Of a DNA stretch of 64,000 nucleotides, positions 26,404 through 34,890 are shown in pieces. This DNA is from Anaerolinea thermophila UNI-1 (lineage in GTDB: Bacteria > Chloroflexota > Anaerolineae > Anaerolineales > Anaerolineaceae): positions 1,054,001 to 1,118,000 of the forward strand of contig NC_014960.1 of assembly GCF_000199675.1 (NCBI RefSeq). Reading direction: 5' to 3'. Made by a program: the position numbers and the translations under genes. Below the pieces are notes generated by a model. That model saw only the letters and a program-made list of their open reading frames with translations, had not been told where the DNA came from and did no database searches. Positions within the stretch are counted from its first letter, which is position 1. Each line of letters begins with the position of its first letter.

Positions 26404-28502
26404 GTTTCCCATCCATTCATCATGAGGGTTTGGAGCGATCACGGCTGGCGGTGGTTTATGCGCTGGCTATTCTGATCGTAGGATTTTATATTTACAAGTT
26501 GTTCGAATATCAAATCGTTCAGGGGGCTGATTTTGCCGCCCGTGCCGATGAAAATCGCCGCTCTGAAATCAGCGTTCCCACTCAGCGTGGGCTCATTATG
26601 GATCGGAATGGCTTTGTCCTGGCGCGCAACGTTCCGGCGTATCATGTGACCATTACCCCAGCATATCTTCCTGGTGATCCTACCGCAGGCGGCGATCCGG
26701 ATGCGCTTAATACTGCACTGGATGACCGCGTGCAGGAAGTGTATCGCAAATTATCAGAACTGGTGGGGATTCCTGTCAGTCAGGGCGTCATCAATGAAGA
26801 AACCGTGAAAGCCTTCTCGCCCTGTCAAACCGATTTGGGAATTGCCCAGATTGTGTATATCGCCGACACCAATGCCCCTTATCAGCCTATGCGGGTTGCC
26901 TGCAACGTACCTGCCGAGACAGCGATGGTCATTCGTGCCCGCTCTGCCGATCTGCCGGGTGTGGGTATCGAGACCGAACCCGTCCGTGATTATCCTACCG
27001 GCTCATTAACTGCCACGGTCATTGGGTTTCTTGGACCTGTTCCTGCCGGTCAACAGGCATATTACGAAGAAAAAGGGCTGGTCTCTGGTCGGGATAAGGT
27101 AGGGTATGCCGGTATCGAAGCCACCATGCAGGATATCCTGGCAGGGCGCAATGGTAAGCGTGTTGTGGAAGTGGATGGCGCCGGGAAAGAACTGCGCAAT
27201 CTCGAACCGCCCATTGAACCTGTTCCCGGTAACACCATTCGTTTAACACTGGATACCCGCTTGCAAAGTGTGGCGCAGGAAGCCCTGACCGGGACGATTG
27301 ACTACTGGAACCGTCGACTGAATAAAATCCGTTCTTCCAGCGGGGTGGTGATTGCCATGAATCCCAAAACGGGAGAAATTCTGGCGCTGGTATCCTATCC
27401 TTCTTATGAAAACAACCGCATGGCGCGTTTTATCCCGGAGTACTATTACCGCCAGTTGCTGGCAGACCCGAATAAACCGCTCTTTAATCATGCCATTTCG
27501 GCGGAGTATCCTCCCGGCTCGGTGTTCAAATTGCCTACGGCAGTTGGGGCGTTGAACGAGGGGGTGATTACGCCGGAAAAGGAACTCAACGATCCCGGAA
27601 AAATCACCATCATTCAAAAGGCTTTGCCAAACTCTCCCGGAACACCCTTTGATTACGTGTGTTATGACGAGAATGGTCATGGTAATGTCAACTGGCTGAG
27701 AGGGGTTGCGCTTTCCTGTGACGTGTATTTCTATAAAATTGGCGGTGGGTATGCGCCGGATGGCGTTTCGGGTTTAGGGATCTGGCGCCTTGCTGAGTAT
27801 TCCCGTGCCTTGGGGTATGGCTCGCCTACGGGTATCGAGCTGCCTGGTGAAGCCAATGGTTTGATTCCCGACCCAGACTGGAAACGCCGTACCCAGGGCG
27901 AGTCCTGGACTACAGGTGATACCTATATTGCTTCGATGGGACAGGGATATGTGCTTTCAACTCCGCTTCAGGTACTGGTTTCTGCCGCCATCCTTGCCAA
28001 TGATGGCAAATACATGCAACCCACGTTGATTCGTGAAATTTTGGATGCAGAGGGAAATGTCGTTAAGCCCTTCGAGCCGCGTTTAAAGTGGGACATCACC
28101 AAAGACCCGGTGATACGTGTGTACGATGAGAACAACCTGCTCACTGGCGAGCGAAAGACCGTGCAGCCTTGGGTTGTTTCCCTGGCGAAAGATGCCATGC
28201 GGCTGGTGGTGACCGAAGGTACGGCAAAGAATGTATTTGCCGATAGCCCGGTGCAGAACTCTGCCGGAAAAACCGGCACGGCTGAGTATTGTGATAATAT
28301 CGCCAATCAGCAGGGACTTTGCATCCGGGGAAGTTGGCCCACCCATTCATGGTATTTTGGTTACGCTCCCTATGACGACCCGGAAATTGCTGTGGTGGCT
28401 TTCGTGTATAATGGTGGCGAGGGTGCAAGTGTAGCCGCGCCCATTGTGCGTAAGGTGCTGGAGGGCTACTTTGAGTTGAAGTCGATTGATGCGGGGAAAT
28501 GA
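26400..28502 (+). CDS. mrdA: Penicillin-binding protein 2 (elongation transpeptidase)
   Basis: 700 residues: an N-terminal helix (AVVYALAILIVGFYIYKLF), a dimerisation domain with NRRSEISVPTQRGLIMDRNG, and the transpeptidase domain with active-site SVFK near residue 374, SCD near 439 and KTGTAE near 624. It cross-links peptidoglycan together with the glycosyltransferase RodA encoded at the end of the cluster. The start is the ATG at 26400 (4-bp overlap with mreD); the frame stays open upstream inside mreD but that is not coding. It is somewhat longer than the ~630-residue E. coli enzyme, mainly through insertions in the N-terminal and catalytic domains. Confidence 0.95.
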   Translation: MSFPSIHHEGLERSRLAVVYALAILIVGFYIYKLFEYQIVQGADFAARADENRRSEISVPTQRGLIMDRNGFVLARNVPAYHVTITPAYLPGDPTAGGDPDALNTALDDRVQEVYRKLSELVGIPVSQGVINEETVKAFSPCQTDLGIAQIVYIADTNAPYQPMRVACNVPAETAMVIRARSADLPGVGIETEPVRDYPTGSLTATVIGFLGPVPAGQQAYYEEKGLVSGRDKVGYAGIEATMQDILAGRNGKRVVEVDGAGKELRNLEPPIEPVPGNTIRLTLDTRLQSVAQEALTGTIDYWNRRLNKIRSSSGVVIAMNPKTGEILALVSYPSYENNRMARFIPEYYYRQLLADPNKPLFNHAISAEYPPGSVFKLPTAVGALNEGVITPEKELNDPGKITIIQKALPNSPGTPFDYVCYDENGHGNVNWLRGVALSCDVYFYKIGGGYAPDGVSGLGIWRLAEYSRALGYGSPTGIELPGEANGLIPDPDWKRRTQGESWTTGDTYIASMGQGYVLSTPLQVLVSAAILANDGKYMQPTLIREILDAEGNVVKPFEPRLKWDITKDPVIRVYDENNLLTGERKTVQPWVVSLAKDAMRLVVTEGTAKNVFADSPVQNSAGKTGTAEYCDNIANQQGLCIRGSWPTHSWYFGYAPYDDPEIAVVAFVYNGGEGASVAAPIVRKVLEGYFELKSIDAGK

Positions 28503-28506
28503 AGGC

Positions 28507-29193
28507 ATGGTCACACGGAAGCCTCAGGCGGTAACCATCAAAGGTGTGCGGGATGGGTTGCTCATCACTCTGGCAGAAGGCACCTGGCAAGAACTCCGGC
28601 CTGCGCTTTTGCAAACCATGGAAGAGCGCTTGGGCTTTCTGAAAGGCGCGCGGGTAGCCCTGGATGTGGGCGATCAACTGGTGCATGCCGCCGATTTGGG
28701 TGCTCTCCGGGACCAATTTTCGGAATGGGGCATAACGCTCTATGCAGTGATCAGCCGTTCTCCGGTAACTGAGCAAAATGCTCAAGCCTTGGGGTTGGCT
28801 ACCCGCCTGTCGATACCACGACCTGAGCGCACTATCCGCCCATTGGAAAGCCATATTCAAGGGGAAAATGCCATCTTTGTTCAGCGCACGGTGCGTTCTG
28901 GCTTTAAGGTGTCCCATCACGGGCATATTGTCATCTTTGGGGATGTGAACCCCGGTGGTGAGGTGCTGGCGGGAGGAAATATTCTGGTTTGGGGAAAACT
29001 TAAAGGCAGTGTACATGCTGGGATGGATGGGAATGAACAGGCCATCATTTGTGCGTTAGAATTAGAGCCAACCAGTTTGCGTATAGCCGGTTATCCTCTG
29101 ACTTTGCCGCCTCGAAAGGGTAAGCCGGAACCGCAAATGGTGCGCATGGAAGAAGGGCGAGCCATTGTTGAAACCTGGAAATCGAAAAAATAA
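28507..29193 (+). CDS. minC: Septum site-determining protein MinC
   Basis: 228 residues. The N-terminal part is the FtsZ-inhibitory domain; the C-terminal beta-helix is clear from VRSGFKVSHHGHIVIFGDVN, GGEVLAGGNILVWGKLKG and HAGMDGNEQAIICAL. MinC bound to MinD blocks Z-ring formation away from mid-cell. I choose the ATG at 28507, 4 bp after the PBP2 stop; an ATG at 28489 inside mrdA is also possible. It is followed 15 bp later by minD. Confidence 0.93.
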   Translation: MVTRKPQAVTIKGVRDGLLITLAEGTWQELRPALLQTMEERLGFLKGARVALDVGDQLVHAADLGALRDQFSEWGITLYAVISRSPVTEQNAQALGLATRLSIPRPERTIRPLESHIQGENAIFVQRTVRSGFKVSHHGHIVIFGDVNPGGEVLAGGNILVWGKLKGSVHAGMDGNEQAIICALELEPTSLRIAGYPLTLPPRKGKPEPQMVRMEEGRAIVETWKSKK

Positions 29194-29208
29194 GGGAGCA
29201 TCAGACGG

Positions 29209-30012
29209 ATGACAGCGAGTGTGATTACTTTTACTTCCGGAAAAGGTGGTGTGGGCAAGACAACCACAACCGCGAATGTGGCGGTTGCCCTGGCACTGCT
29301 GGGCAAGAAAGTGGTTTGCATTGATGGCGATATTGGATTGCGTAATCTGGATCTGGTGTTGGGGTTGGAAAATCGCATTGTGTACGATGTGGTGGATGTA
29401 GTGGAAGGGCGCTGTCGTCTGCGTCAGGCAATGATTCGCGATAAGCGTTTGCCTGAACTTTACTTGATTCCGGCAGCACAAACCCGGGATAAAAATGCGC
29501 TTTCCCCCTCTGATATGGTGCGTTTGTGCGATGAATTGCGCTCGGATTTCGATTACATTTGCATCGATTCCCCCGCAGGCATTGAGCGTGGTTTTCGCAA
29601 TGCCATTGCTCCGGCAGATCAGGTGGTGGTGGTCACTAACCCCGAGGTCTCTGCTGTGCGGGATGCCGATCGGGTGATTGGTTTGGTGGAAGCCGAAGAA
29701 AAAGGACCTGCGAGGTTGATTCTTAACCGCGTTAATCCTGCTATGGTGAAACGCAACGAGATGCTTTCTCCAGAGGATGTTCTGGAACTGCTGGCAATCG
29801 ATTTGCTGGGAATCGTCCCGGAGGATGAGAATGTGGTCATCAGTACCAACCGTGGACAACCCATTGCCCTCAACGGAAAAACGCGCGCCGGAGAAGCCTT
29901 TCACAATATAGCCCGGCGCTTGAACGGGGAAGATGTTCCTTTGATGAAACTGGATGACAAACAGGATTTCTTCAGCAAACTGGCAAGGATGATGCGTTCG
30001 GGAGGCAGTTGA
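29209..30012 (+). CDS. minD: Septum site-determining protein MinD
   Basis: 267 residues, a ParA/MinD ATPase with deviant Walker A SGKGGVGKTTTT, DGDIGLRNLDLVLGLE and DYICIDSPAG. It binds the membrane and recruits MinC or MinE. The C-terminal residues FSKLARMMRSGG could form the short amphipathic membrane-targeting helix. AGGGAGC precedes the ATG. Confidence 0.96.
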   Translation: MTASVITFTSGKGGVGKTTTTANVAVALALLGKKVVCIDGDIGLRNLDLVLGLENRIVYDVVDVVEGRCRLRQAMIRDKRLPELYLIPAAQTRDKNALSPSDMVRLCDELRSDFDYICIDSPAGIERGFRNAIAPADQVVVVTNPEVSAVRDADRVIGLVEAEEKGPARLILNRVNPAMVKRNEMLSPEDVLELLAIDLLGIVPEDENVVISTNRGQPIALNGKTRAGEAFHNIARRLNGEDVPLMKLDDKQDFFSKLARMMRSGGS

Positions 30013-30013
30013 T

Positions 30014-30277
30014 ATGGCAGGGTGGCTGGACTGGCTTATGGGGCAACGAAACAAAAGCGCCGATCAGGCTAAAGAGCGTCTCAAACTGGTCTTAATCAAT
30101 GACCGCACCGATTTGTCTCCGGCACAGATGGAACAACTTAAGAATGATTTATTGGCGGTGATTGAACGCTATATTGCCATTGATCCAGCCCGGGTGCATA
30201 TCACCATGTCTCAGGAAGGACGCGAACATCGCCTCCTCGCGGATATTCCCCTCAAGCCTGCCACCCGCAAGCGCTAG
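30014..30277 (+). CDS. minE: Cell division topological specificity factor MinE
   Basis: 87 residues, normal MinE size. The N-terminal MinD-binding/membrane-targeting part includes WLDWLMGQRNKSADQAKERL and the dimerisation part ends with the characteristic EGREHRLLADIPLK. It stimulates the MinD ATPase to create Min oscillation or gradients. It starts 1 bp after minD. Confidence 0.94.
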   Translation: MAGWLDWLMGQRNKSADQAKERLKLVLINDRTDLSPAQMEQLKNDLLAVIERYIAIDPARVHITMSQEGREHRLLADIPLKPATRKR

Positions 30278-30316
30278 ACAAGAGTCTTCCTGTGAAATTG
30301 CTTAAAGGTAATTTGT

Positions 30317-31444
30317 ATGATTCAACGTGAGACATGGAAGCACTTTGACTACTGGCTTCTTGGTGCGGTAGTCATTCTTTCTGTCTTTGGCATTGCCATG
30401 ATTCGTTCTGCCATTGCCGGGAATGAAGTGCTGGCAGAACTGGTTCAGCGCCAGACCATTTACGTCATCATCGGGTTTGTCGTTATCCTGTTCATGGCGT
30501 CTCTGGATTACCGTTATTTTTCTGCGCTCTCTCAGGTGCTTTATATTGGAGCCATTGTCTCGCTGTTAATTATTTTTGTTTTTGGAACGGCGTTTTTTGG
30601 CTCAGCACGCTGGCTGGATACGGGCTTAATTTTGATTCAGCCATCTGAACTGGCCAAAATTATCATGATTATTGTGCTGGCAGATTTCTTTGCCCGTACC
30701 CGTGACCGCAAGAAGGATTTGCGCTGGATTTTTCAGAGTTTTCTGCTCACGTTTGGGGTGGTCATCTGGATTTTGTTGCAACCAAATCTCTCCACTTCCA
30801 TCGTAATCATGGTCATCTGGTTTTCCATGCTTTGGGTAAGCGGCTTACCGGTCAAATACTTGTGGATTTTGCTTGGGGTGAGTATTGTTCTATTGCTGGT
30901 AATTATCCTGATGCTGTTTAGCGGGCAAAAGATTCCTTTTATTGAGGACTATCAGTTAAAACGTATTGTGGACTTTCTCTTTCCTGACCCCAATTCCCGG
31001 CATGGGAATATTTTTAACGTCCAGCAAGCCCTGATCAGTATTGGGTCAGGTGGGTTGTTCGGGAGCGGTTACGGTCACAGCACTCAGGTACAGTTACGTT
31101 TCCTCAAAGTGCGTCATACCGATTTCATCTTCTCTGCAATGGCGGCGGAATTTGGCTTTGTGGGCACGGTGGTCATTATTTTGCTTCTGGTTTTTGTGAT
31201 CATTCGCTGTTTCCGTGCCGCTGCTATTGCCGCTGACCCATTTGGTGCTTTGATTGCCTACGGCTTTGGTGTGCTGCTATTCTTCCAGATGGCTGTGAAT
31301 ATTGGGGTAAATCTGAATGTTATCCCGGTGACGGGTTTGACCCTGCCATTTATCAGTTACGGGGGCAGTTCCATGTTATCATTAGCCTTCGGCATTGGTT
31401 TGGTGGAAAGCGTTGTCAGCCGCCACAAAGTGCTGGAATTCTAA
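30317..31444 (+). CDS. rodA: Peptidoglycan glycosyltransferase RodA
   Basis: 375 residues with about ten membrane helices of the SEDS family: LIQPSELAKIIMIIVLADFF, PNLSTSIVIMVIWFSMLW, FGSGYGHSTQVQLRFLKVRHTDFIF and VTGLTLPFISYGGSSMLS. It polymerises glycan strands in the elongasome with PBP2. Its place at the end of the mre-min cluster makes it RodA rather than FtsW. Confidence 0.94.
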   Translation: MIQRETWKHFDYWLLGAVVILSVFGIAMIRSAIAGNEVLAELVQRQTIYVIIGFVVILFMASLDYRYFSALSQVLYIGAIVSLLIIFVFGTAFFGSARWLDTGLILIQPSELAKIIMIIVLADFFARTRDRKKDLRWIFQSFLLTFGVVIWILLQPNLSTSIVIMVIWFSMLWVSGLPVKYLWILLGVSIVLLLVIILMLFSGQKIPFIEDYQLKRIVDFLFPDPNSRHGNIFNVQQALISIGSGGLFGSGYGHSTQVQLRFLKVRHTDFIFSAMAAEFGFVGTVVIILLLVFVIIRCFRAAAIAADPFGALIAYGFGVLLFFQMAVNIGVNLNVIPVTGLTLPFISYGGSSMLSLAFGIGLVESVVSRHKVLEF

Positions 31445-31465
31445 TTCGATCATTGGAGCGAGGGA

Positions 31466-32959
31466 ATGACCGATTACAGTAAACCTGTGCGTGTGCGGTT
31501 TGCTCCATCTCCTACGGGGCGAATGCATCTGGGGAGTGGGCGAACAGCGCTCTACAACTACTTGCTGGCGCGAAAAACCGGGGGACAATTCATCCTCAGA
31601 ATTGAAGATACAGACCAGAAACGATATGTGCCTACTGCCGAGCAGGAATTGATTGACGGCATGCACTGGCTGGGACTGCAGTGGGACGAAGGTCCCGATG
31701 TAGGGGGACCCTATGGCCCTTACCGCCAGAGCGAGCGCAAAGAAATTTACCTGCATTACGCTCGTCAACTGGTGGAGAGCGGGCACGCGTATTACTGTTT
31801 TTGCACCCCGGAGCGCCTCGAAAAGGTGCGTCAGGAACAGCAAGCCCGCAAAGAACAACCCCACTATGATGGCACCTGCCGTCATATTGACCCCGATGAA
31901 GCCGCACGGCGGGTTGCCCGCGGCGAGCGTCATGTGATTCGTTTCAAGACGCCCCGCGAAGGGGTGACGGTGGTGAGAGACCTTCTCCGCGGTGAGATTA
32001 CCGTGGAAAATCGTTTGATTGATGATTATGTGATTGTCAAGTCTGATGGACTGGCGCTGTATCATCTTGCCGCAATGGTGGACGACCATCTAATGAAGAT
32101 CACCCATGTCTTCCGTGGTGCGGAATGGTTGCCAACCTTCCCCCTGCATGCGCTCATCATCCGCGCGTTTGGCTGGCAGGAACCGGAGTTTATTCACCTG
32201 TCCGTGTTCCTCAAACCCAGTGGCAAGGGTAAGATGAGCAAGCGCGAAGCCGCTGACTTGATGAAGGACGGTTATTCCATTTTTGTGACCGATTTTAAAG
32301 ACCTGGGGTACCTGCCCGAAGCCGTGGTGAACTGGATTGCCCTGATGGGTTGGAGCTACGACGATCATACAGAATTTTTCACTATGCCCGACCTGATTGA
32401 AAAATTCTCTCTGGAAGGTCTGAATCCCTCTCCGGCGGCAATTAATTTCACCAAACTGGATCACTTCAATGGTTTGCATATCCGCCACCTCTCTCTGCCT
32501 GACCTGGCTCAGCGGGTGAAACCCTTCCTGGTCTCGGCGGGGTATGCGGTGGATGATGAAAAATTGCTCCACATTGCGCCGCTCATTCAACCGCGCCTGA
32601 CTACGCTGGATGATGTTGTGTCAATGGCGGGCTTTTTCTTCAAGGATGAAGTCGAACCCGACCCTGCCGCGCTGGTTCCCAAAGGATTGACCCCTGCCGA
32701 AGCGGTGCAGGTTGCCCGGCGCAGTCTGGCAGTGCTGGAGGGCTTACCCGAGGTCTCGCCGGAAGTCGCTGAGCCGCCCATGCGGGCGCTGGTCGAGGAA
32801 TTAGGGCTTTCTGCCGGGCAGGTCTTTGGCATTTTGCGGGTCGCAGTGACCGGGCAAACCGTCAGTCCCCCGCTGTTTGAAAGCATGGAGATTATCGGGC
32901 GGGAAACCTGTCTCAAGCGGGTGCGCCGCGCCATTGAATTGCTGGAGGCAATGGTATAA
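31466..32959 (+). CDS. gltX: Glutamyl-tRNA synthetase
   Basis: 497 residues, class I aminoacyl-tRNA synthetase. The HIGH-type motif is RMHLGSGRTAL, the KMSKS motif is GKMSKREA, and IEDTDQKRYVPTAEQELIDG and EWLPTFPLHALI are typical of GluRS. It charges tRNA-Glu; whether it also mis-charges tRNA-Gln cannot be told, since no gatCAB or glnS is in the window. GGAGCGAGGGA precedes the ATG, 21 bp after rodA. Confidence 0.97.
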   Translation: MTDYSKPVRVRFAPSPTGRMHLGSGRTALYNYLLARKTGGQFILRIEDTDQKRYVPTAEQELIDGMHWLGLQWDEGPDVGGPYGPYRQSERKEIYLHYARQLVESGHAYYCFCTPERLEKVRQEQQARKEQPHYDGTCRHIDPDEAARRVARGERHVIRFKTPREGVTVVRDLLRGEITVENRLIDDYVIVKSDGLALYHLAAMVDDHLMKITHVFRGAEWLPTFPLHALIIRAFGWQEPEFIHLSVFLKPSGKGKMSKREAADLMKDGYSIFVTDFKDLGYLPEAVVNWIALMGWSYDDHTEFFTMPDLIEKFSLEGLNPSPAAINFTKLDHFNGLHIRHLSLPDLAQRVKPFLVSAGYAVDDEKLLHIAPLIQPRLTTLDDVVSMAGFFFKDEVEPDPAALVPKGLTPAEAVQVARRSLAVLEGLPEVSPEVAEPPMRALVEELGLSAGQVFGILRVAVTGQTVSPPLFESMEIIGRETCLKRVRRAIELLEAMV

Positions 32960-32988
32960 AAAGAGCGGGGATCCCCGCTCTCTTTTTA
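32958..32988 (+). terminator. Rho-independent terminator after gltX
   Basis: The palindrome GAGCGGGGATCCCCGCTC (32963-32980), flanked by AAAA on the left and TCTTTTT on the right, starts at the gltX stop codon. Confidence 0.88.
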
Positions 32989-33008
32989 TCTATCTGGATG
33001 ATGAAGGA

Positions 33009-33539
33009 ATGATTCCAGCAAACCCTTTTCCAGAAGAACCAGGCACATATTTTCTGGCATATCACCTGAGAGCATCAGGGGAGTACCGCATTGGACGCTT
33101 TGCTTCTGCATTTTTGCCTGAAGGGATTTATTTCTATACTGGCAGTGCCTGGACAAGAGGGGGCTTGTGTGCGCGTTTGTCCTATCATTTGCGTCTTCCC
33201 GAACATCCTCACTGGCATCTGGACTGGTTAAAACCCCATCTGAACCTGTTGGGGGCAGGCTGGCAGGTGGAAGTGCGCGCCGAATGTCAATGGGCGCAAG
33301 CACTCATTGCTCACCCGCAGGCAAGTGTGCCTATACCGGGCTTTGGTGCCAGTGATTGCAGGCAACATTGTCCCGCGCATTGGGTGTTTTTTGGTACAAT
33401 GGGAGGGCATCACGCTTGGAGGAAGATCGTTGAAGAAACTCTTGCGCAACTACTGGATGCTCCTTCTGGTTTCTGGAGCGGTGATATTGCTGGATCAATG
33501 GACGAAAGCCCTGGTGCGGGCTCATCTGGCGCCGGGTGA
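33009..33539 (+). CDS. DUF123 (GIY-YIG-like) family protein
   Basis: 176 residues. The DUF123 pattern is clear: PGTYFLAYHLRASGEYRIGR, FLPEGIYFYTGSAWTRGGL, LRLPEHPHWHLDWLKPH and PIPGFGASDCRQHCPAHWVF. The domain occurs alone or fused to endonuclease III (Nth) in thermophiles and archaea and may bind nucleic acid or metal; function is unproven. The first usable in-frame start is ATG 33009 with AAGGA abutting it, so the start is uncertain. After the usual family end (near HWVFFGT) the frame runs ~45 residues further, overlapping lspA by 110 bp. Confidence 0.75.
   Translation: MIPANPFPEEPGTYFLAYHLRASGEYRIGRFASAFLPEGIYFYTGSAWTRGGLCARLSYHLRLPEHPHWHLDWLKPHLNLLGAGWQVEVRAECQWAQALIAHPQASVPIPGFGASDCRQHCPAHWVFFGTMGGHHAWRKIVEETLAQLLDAPSGFWSGDIAGSMDESPGAGSSGAG
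33392..33400 (+). promoter_or_regulatory. Possible extended -10 promoter for lspA
   Basis: TGGTACAAT (TACAAT at 33395-33400) lies 30 bases before the lspA TTG start, inside the 3' part of the DUF123 gene. No strong -35 is visible. Confidence 0.4.
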
Positions 33540-33957
33540 GATGTGGGCACCCTGGGACTGGCTCATGCCCTATGCCCGCTTCGTTAACTGGTATAACACG
33601 GGGGTGGCTTTTGGATTGTTCCAGGGCAAAGGGGATTGGTTCATCTTTTTAGCCATACTGGTTGCTGTATTCATCGTGTTGTACTATCCCCGGGTGCCCG
33701 ATCAGGACTGGAGTCTGCGCCTTGCCATGAGCCTGCAGTTGGGCGGGGCACTGGGTAACATGATTGACCGCTTGAAGCAGGGATTTGTCACGGATTTTAT
33801 CTCGGTCGGTACTTTTCCGGTCTTTAACATTGCCGATTCCAGCATTACCATTGGAGTGATCATCCTTTTACTGGGGGTGTATCTGCAGGAACGCCGCGAA
33901 CGTCGCAGGGCTCAGGAATCCCAGGAAATTCCACCCCAAAATTCGGCTGTTGAGTAA
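33430..33957 (+). CDS. lspA: Lipoprotein signal peptidase (LspA)
   Basis: 175 residues, four membrane helices, with the catalytic aspartate regions VNWYNTGVAFG, GGALGNMIDRL and FNIADSSI. It removes signal peptides from diacylglyceryl-modified prolipoproteins; lgt, which adds the lipid, is in this window at 47954. The start is TTG at 33430 behind GGAGGAAGATCG, giving KKLLRNYW before the first helix; an ATG at 33454 would cut into that helix. It overlaps the DUF123 frame by 110 bp and ends directly before the ATG of the pseudouridine synthase gene. Confidence 0.94.
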   Translation: MKKLLRNYWMLLLVSGAVILLDQWTKALVRAHLAPGEMWAPWDWLMPYARFVNWYNTGVAFGLFQGKGDWFIFLAILVAVFIVLYYPRVPDQDWSLRLAMSLQLGGALGNMIDRLKQGFVTDFISVGTFPVFNIADSSITIGVIILLLGVYLQERRERRRAQESQEIPPQNSAVE

Positions 33958-34890
33958 ATGCAAGATCAGGTCTTTGTTTTCACTTGCGAACCTCATCAGG
34001 AAGGGCGCCTGGACAAGTTTCTGGTAGCGCACTTTCCCGAACTCAGCCGTTCCCAAATTCAGGGACTGATTCGAGACGGTTTTGTACGGGTCTCTGGAAA
34101 AACTGTTCAGAAAACAGGCTTTCTGGTGGAGGCGGGCAAGGAAGTGGAGATTCGCATTCCGCCCCCGCAGCCTACGTCTCTTGAACCTGAGCCTATCCCA
34201 CTGGAAGTCATCTTCGAAAATCAGGATTTATTGCTGGTGAACAAGCCAGCCGGGATGGTGGTGCATCCTTCGGCAGGGCACGATCGCGGCACGTTGGTAC
34301 ATGCAGCGCTGGCGCATATTCCCGAACTGGAAGGCATCCATGGGGAGGAACGCCCGGGGGTCGTGCATCGTCTGGATAAGGACACCTCTGGCTTAATTTT
34401 GCTGGCAAAAAATGACCGTGCTCATCGCTGGTTACAGGATCAGTTCCGCTTGCGAAAGGTGCAGAAAACGTATCTGGCGCTGGTGGATGGTCGCCCCCCT
34501 ACGCCAACAGGTCGTATTGAAGCGCCCATTGGCCGTGACCCCAAAAATCGACAGCGTATGGCGGTGGTGCCACCTGAAAAAGGACGCGAGGCGGTGAGCG
34601 AGTATTTCACCCGCGAAGTTTTTCCTTCTCATACGCTTTTGGAAGTGCATCCGCTGACCGGGCGTACGCATCAGATTCGCGTCCATCTGGCATTCATTGG
34701 CTGTCCGGTAGCAGGCGATCTCATCTATGGGCACAAGCATGCCACCGTATCATTAAACCGCCATTTTCTGCACGCTTATCGTCTGACCATTCAATTGCCC
34801 GGAGAGTCGTCTCCGCGCACTTTTGAAGCCCCTCTACCATCAGAATTGGAACAGGTTTTACAAGTCTTGCGTGGAAGGACAACCACATGA
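33958..34890 (+). CDS. rluD: RluD-family 23S rRNA pseudouridine synthase
   Basis: 310 residues: an N-terminal S4 RNA-binding domain (RLDKFLVAHFPELSRSQIQGL), then the catalytic domain with HRLDKDTSGLILLAKN containing the catalytic aspartate, and EVHPLTGRTHQIRVHLA. Members isomerise uridines of 23S rRNA (RluD class). The paralogue specificity is inferred only from the S4 plus catalytic layout. Starts immediately after the lspA stop and overlaps the next gene by 4 bp. Confidence 0.9.
   Translation: MQDQVFVFTCEPHQEGRLDKFLVAHFPELSRSQIQGLIRDGFVRVSGKTVQKTGFLVEAGKEVEIRIPPPQPTSLEPEPIPLEVIFENQDLLLVNKPAGMVVHPSAGHDRGTLVHAALAHIPELEGIHGEERPGVVHRLDKDTSGLILLAKNDRAHRWLQDQFRLRKVQKTYLALVDGRPPTPTGRIEAPIGRDPKNRQRMAVVPPEKGREAVSEYFTREVFPSHTLLEVHPLTGRTHQIRVHLAFIGCPVAGDLIYGHKHATVSLNRHFLHAYRLTIQLPGESSPRTFEAPLPSELEQVLQVLRGRTTT

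Noticed and set aside
28141..30054. Long minus-strand open frames opposite mrdA, minC and minD
   Set aside because: Each is antisense to a gene with full domain motifs and shows no family pattern.
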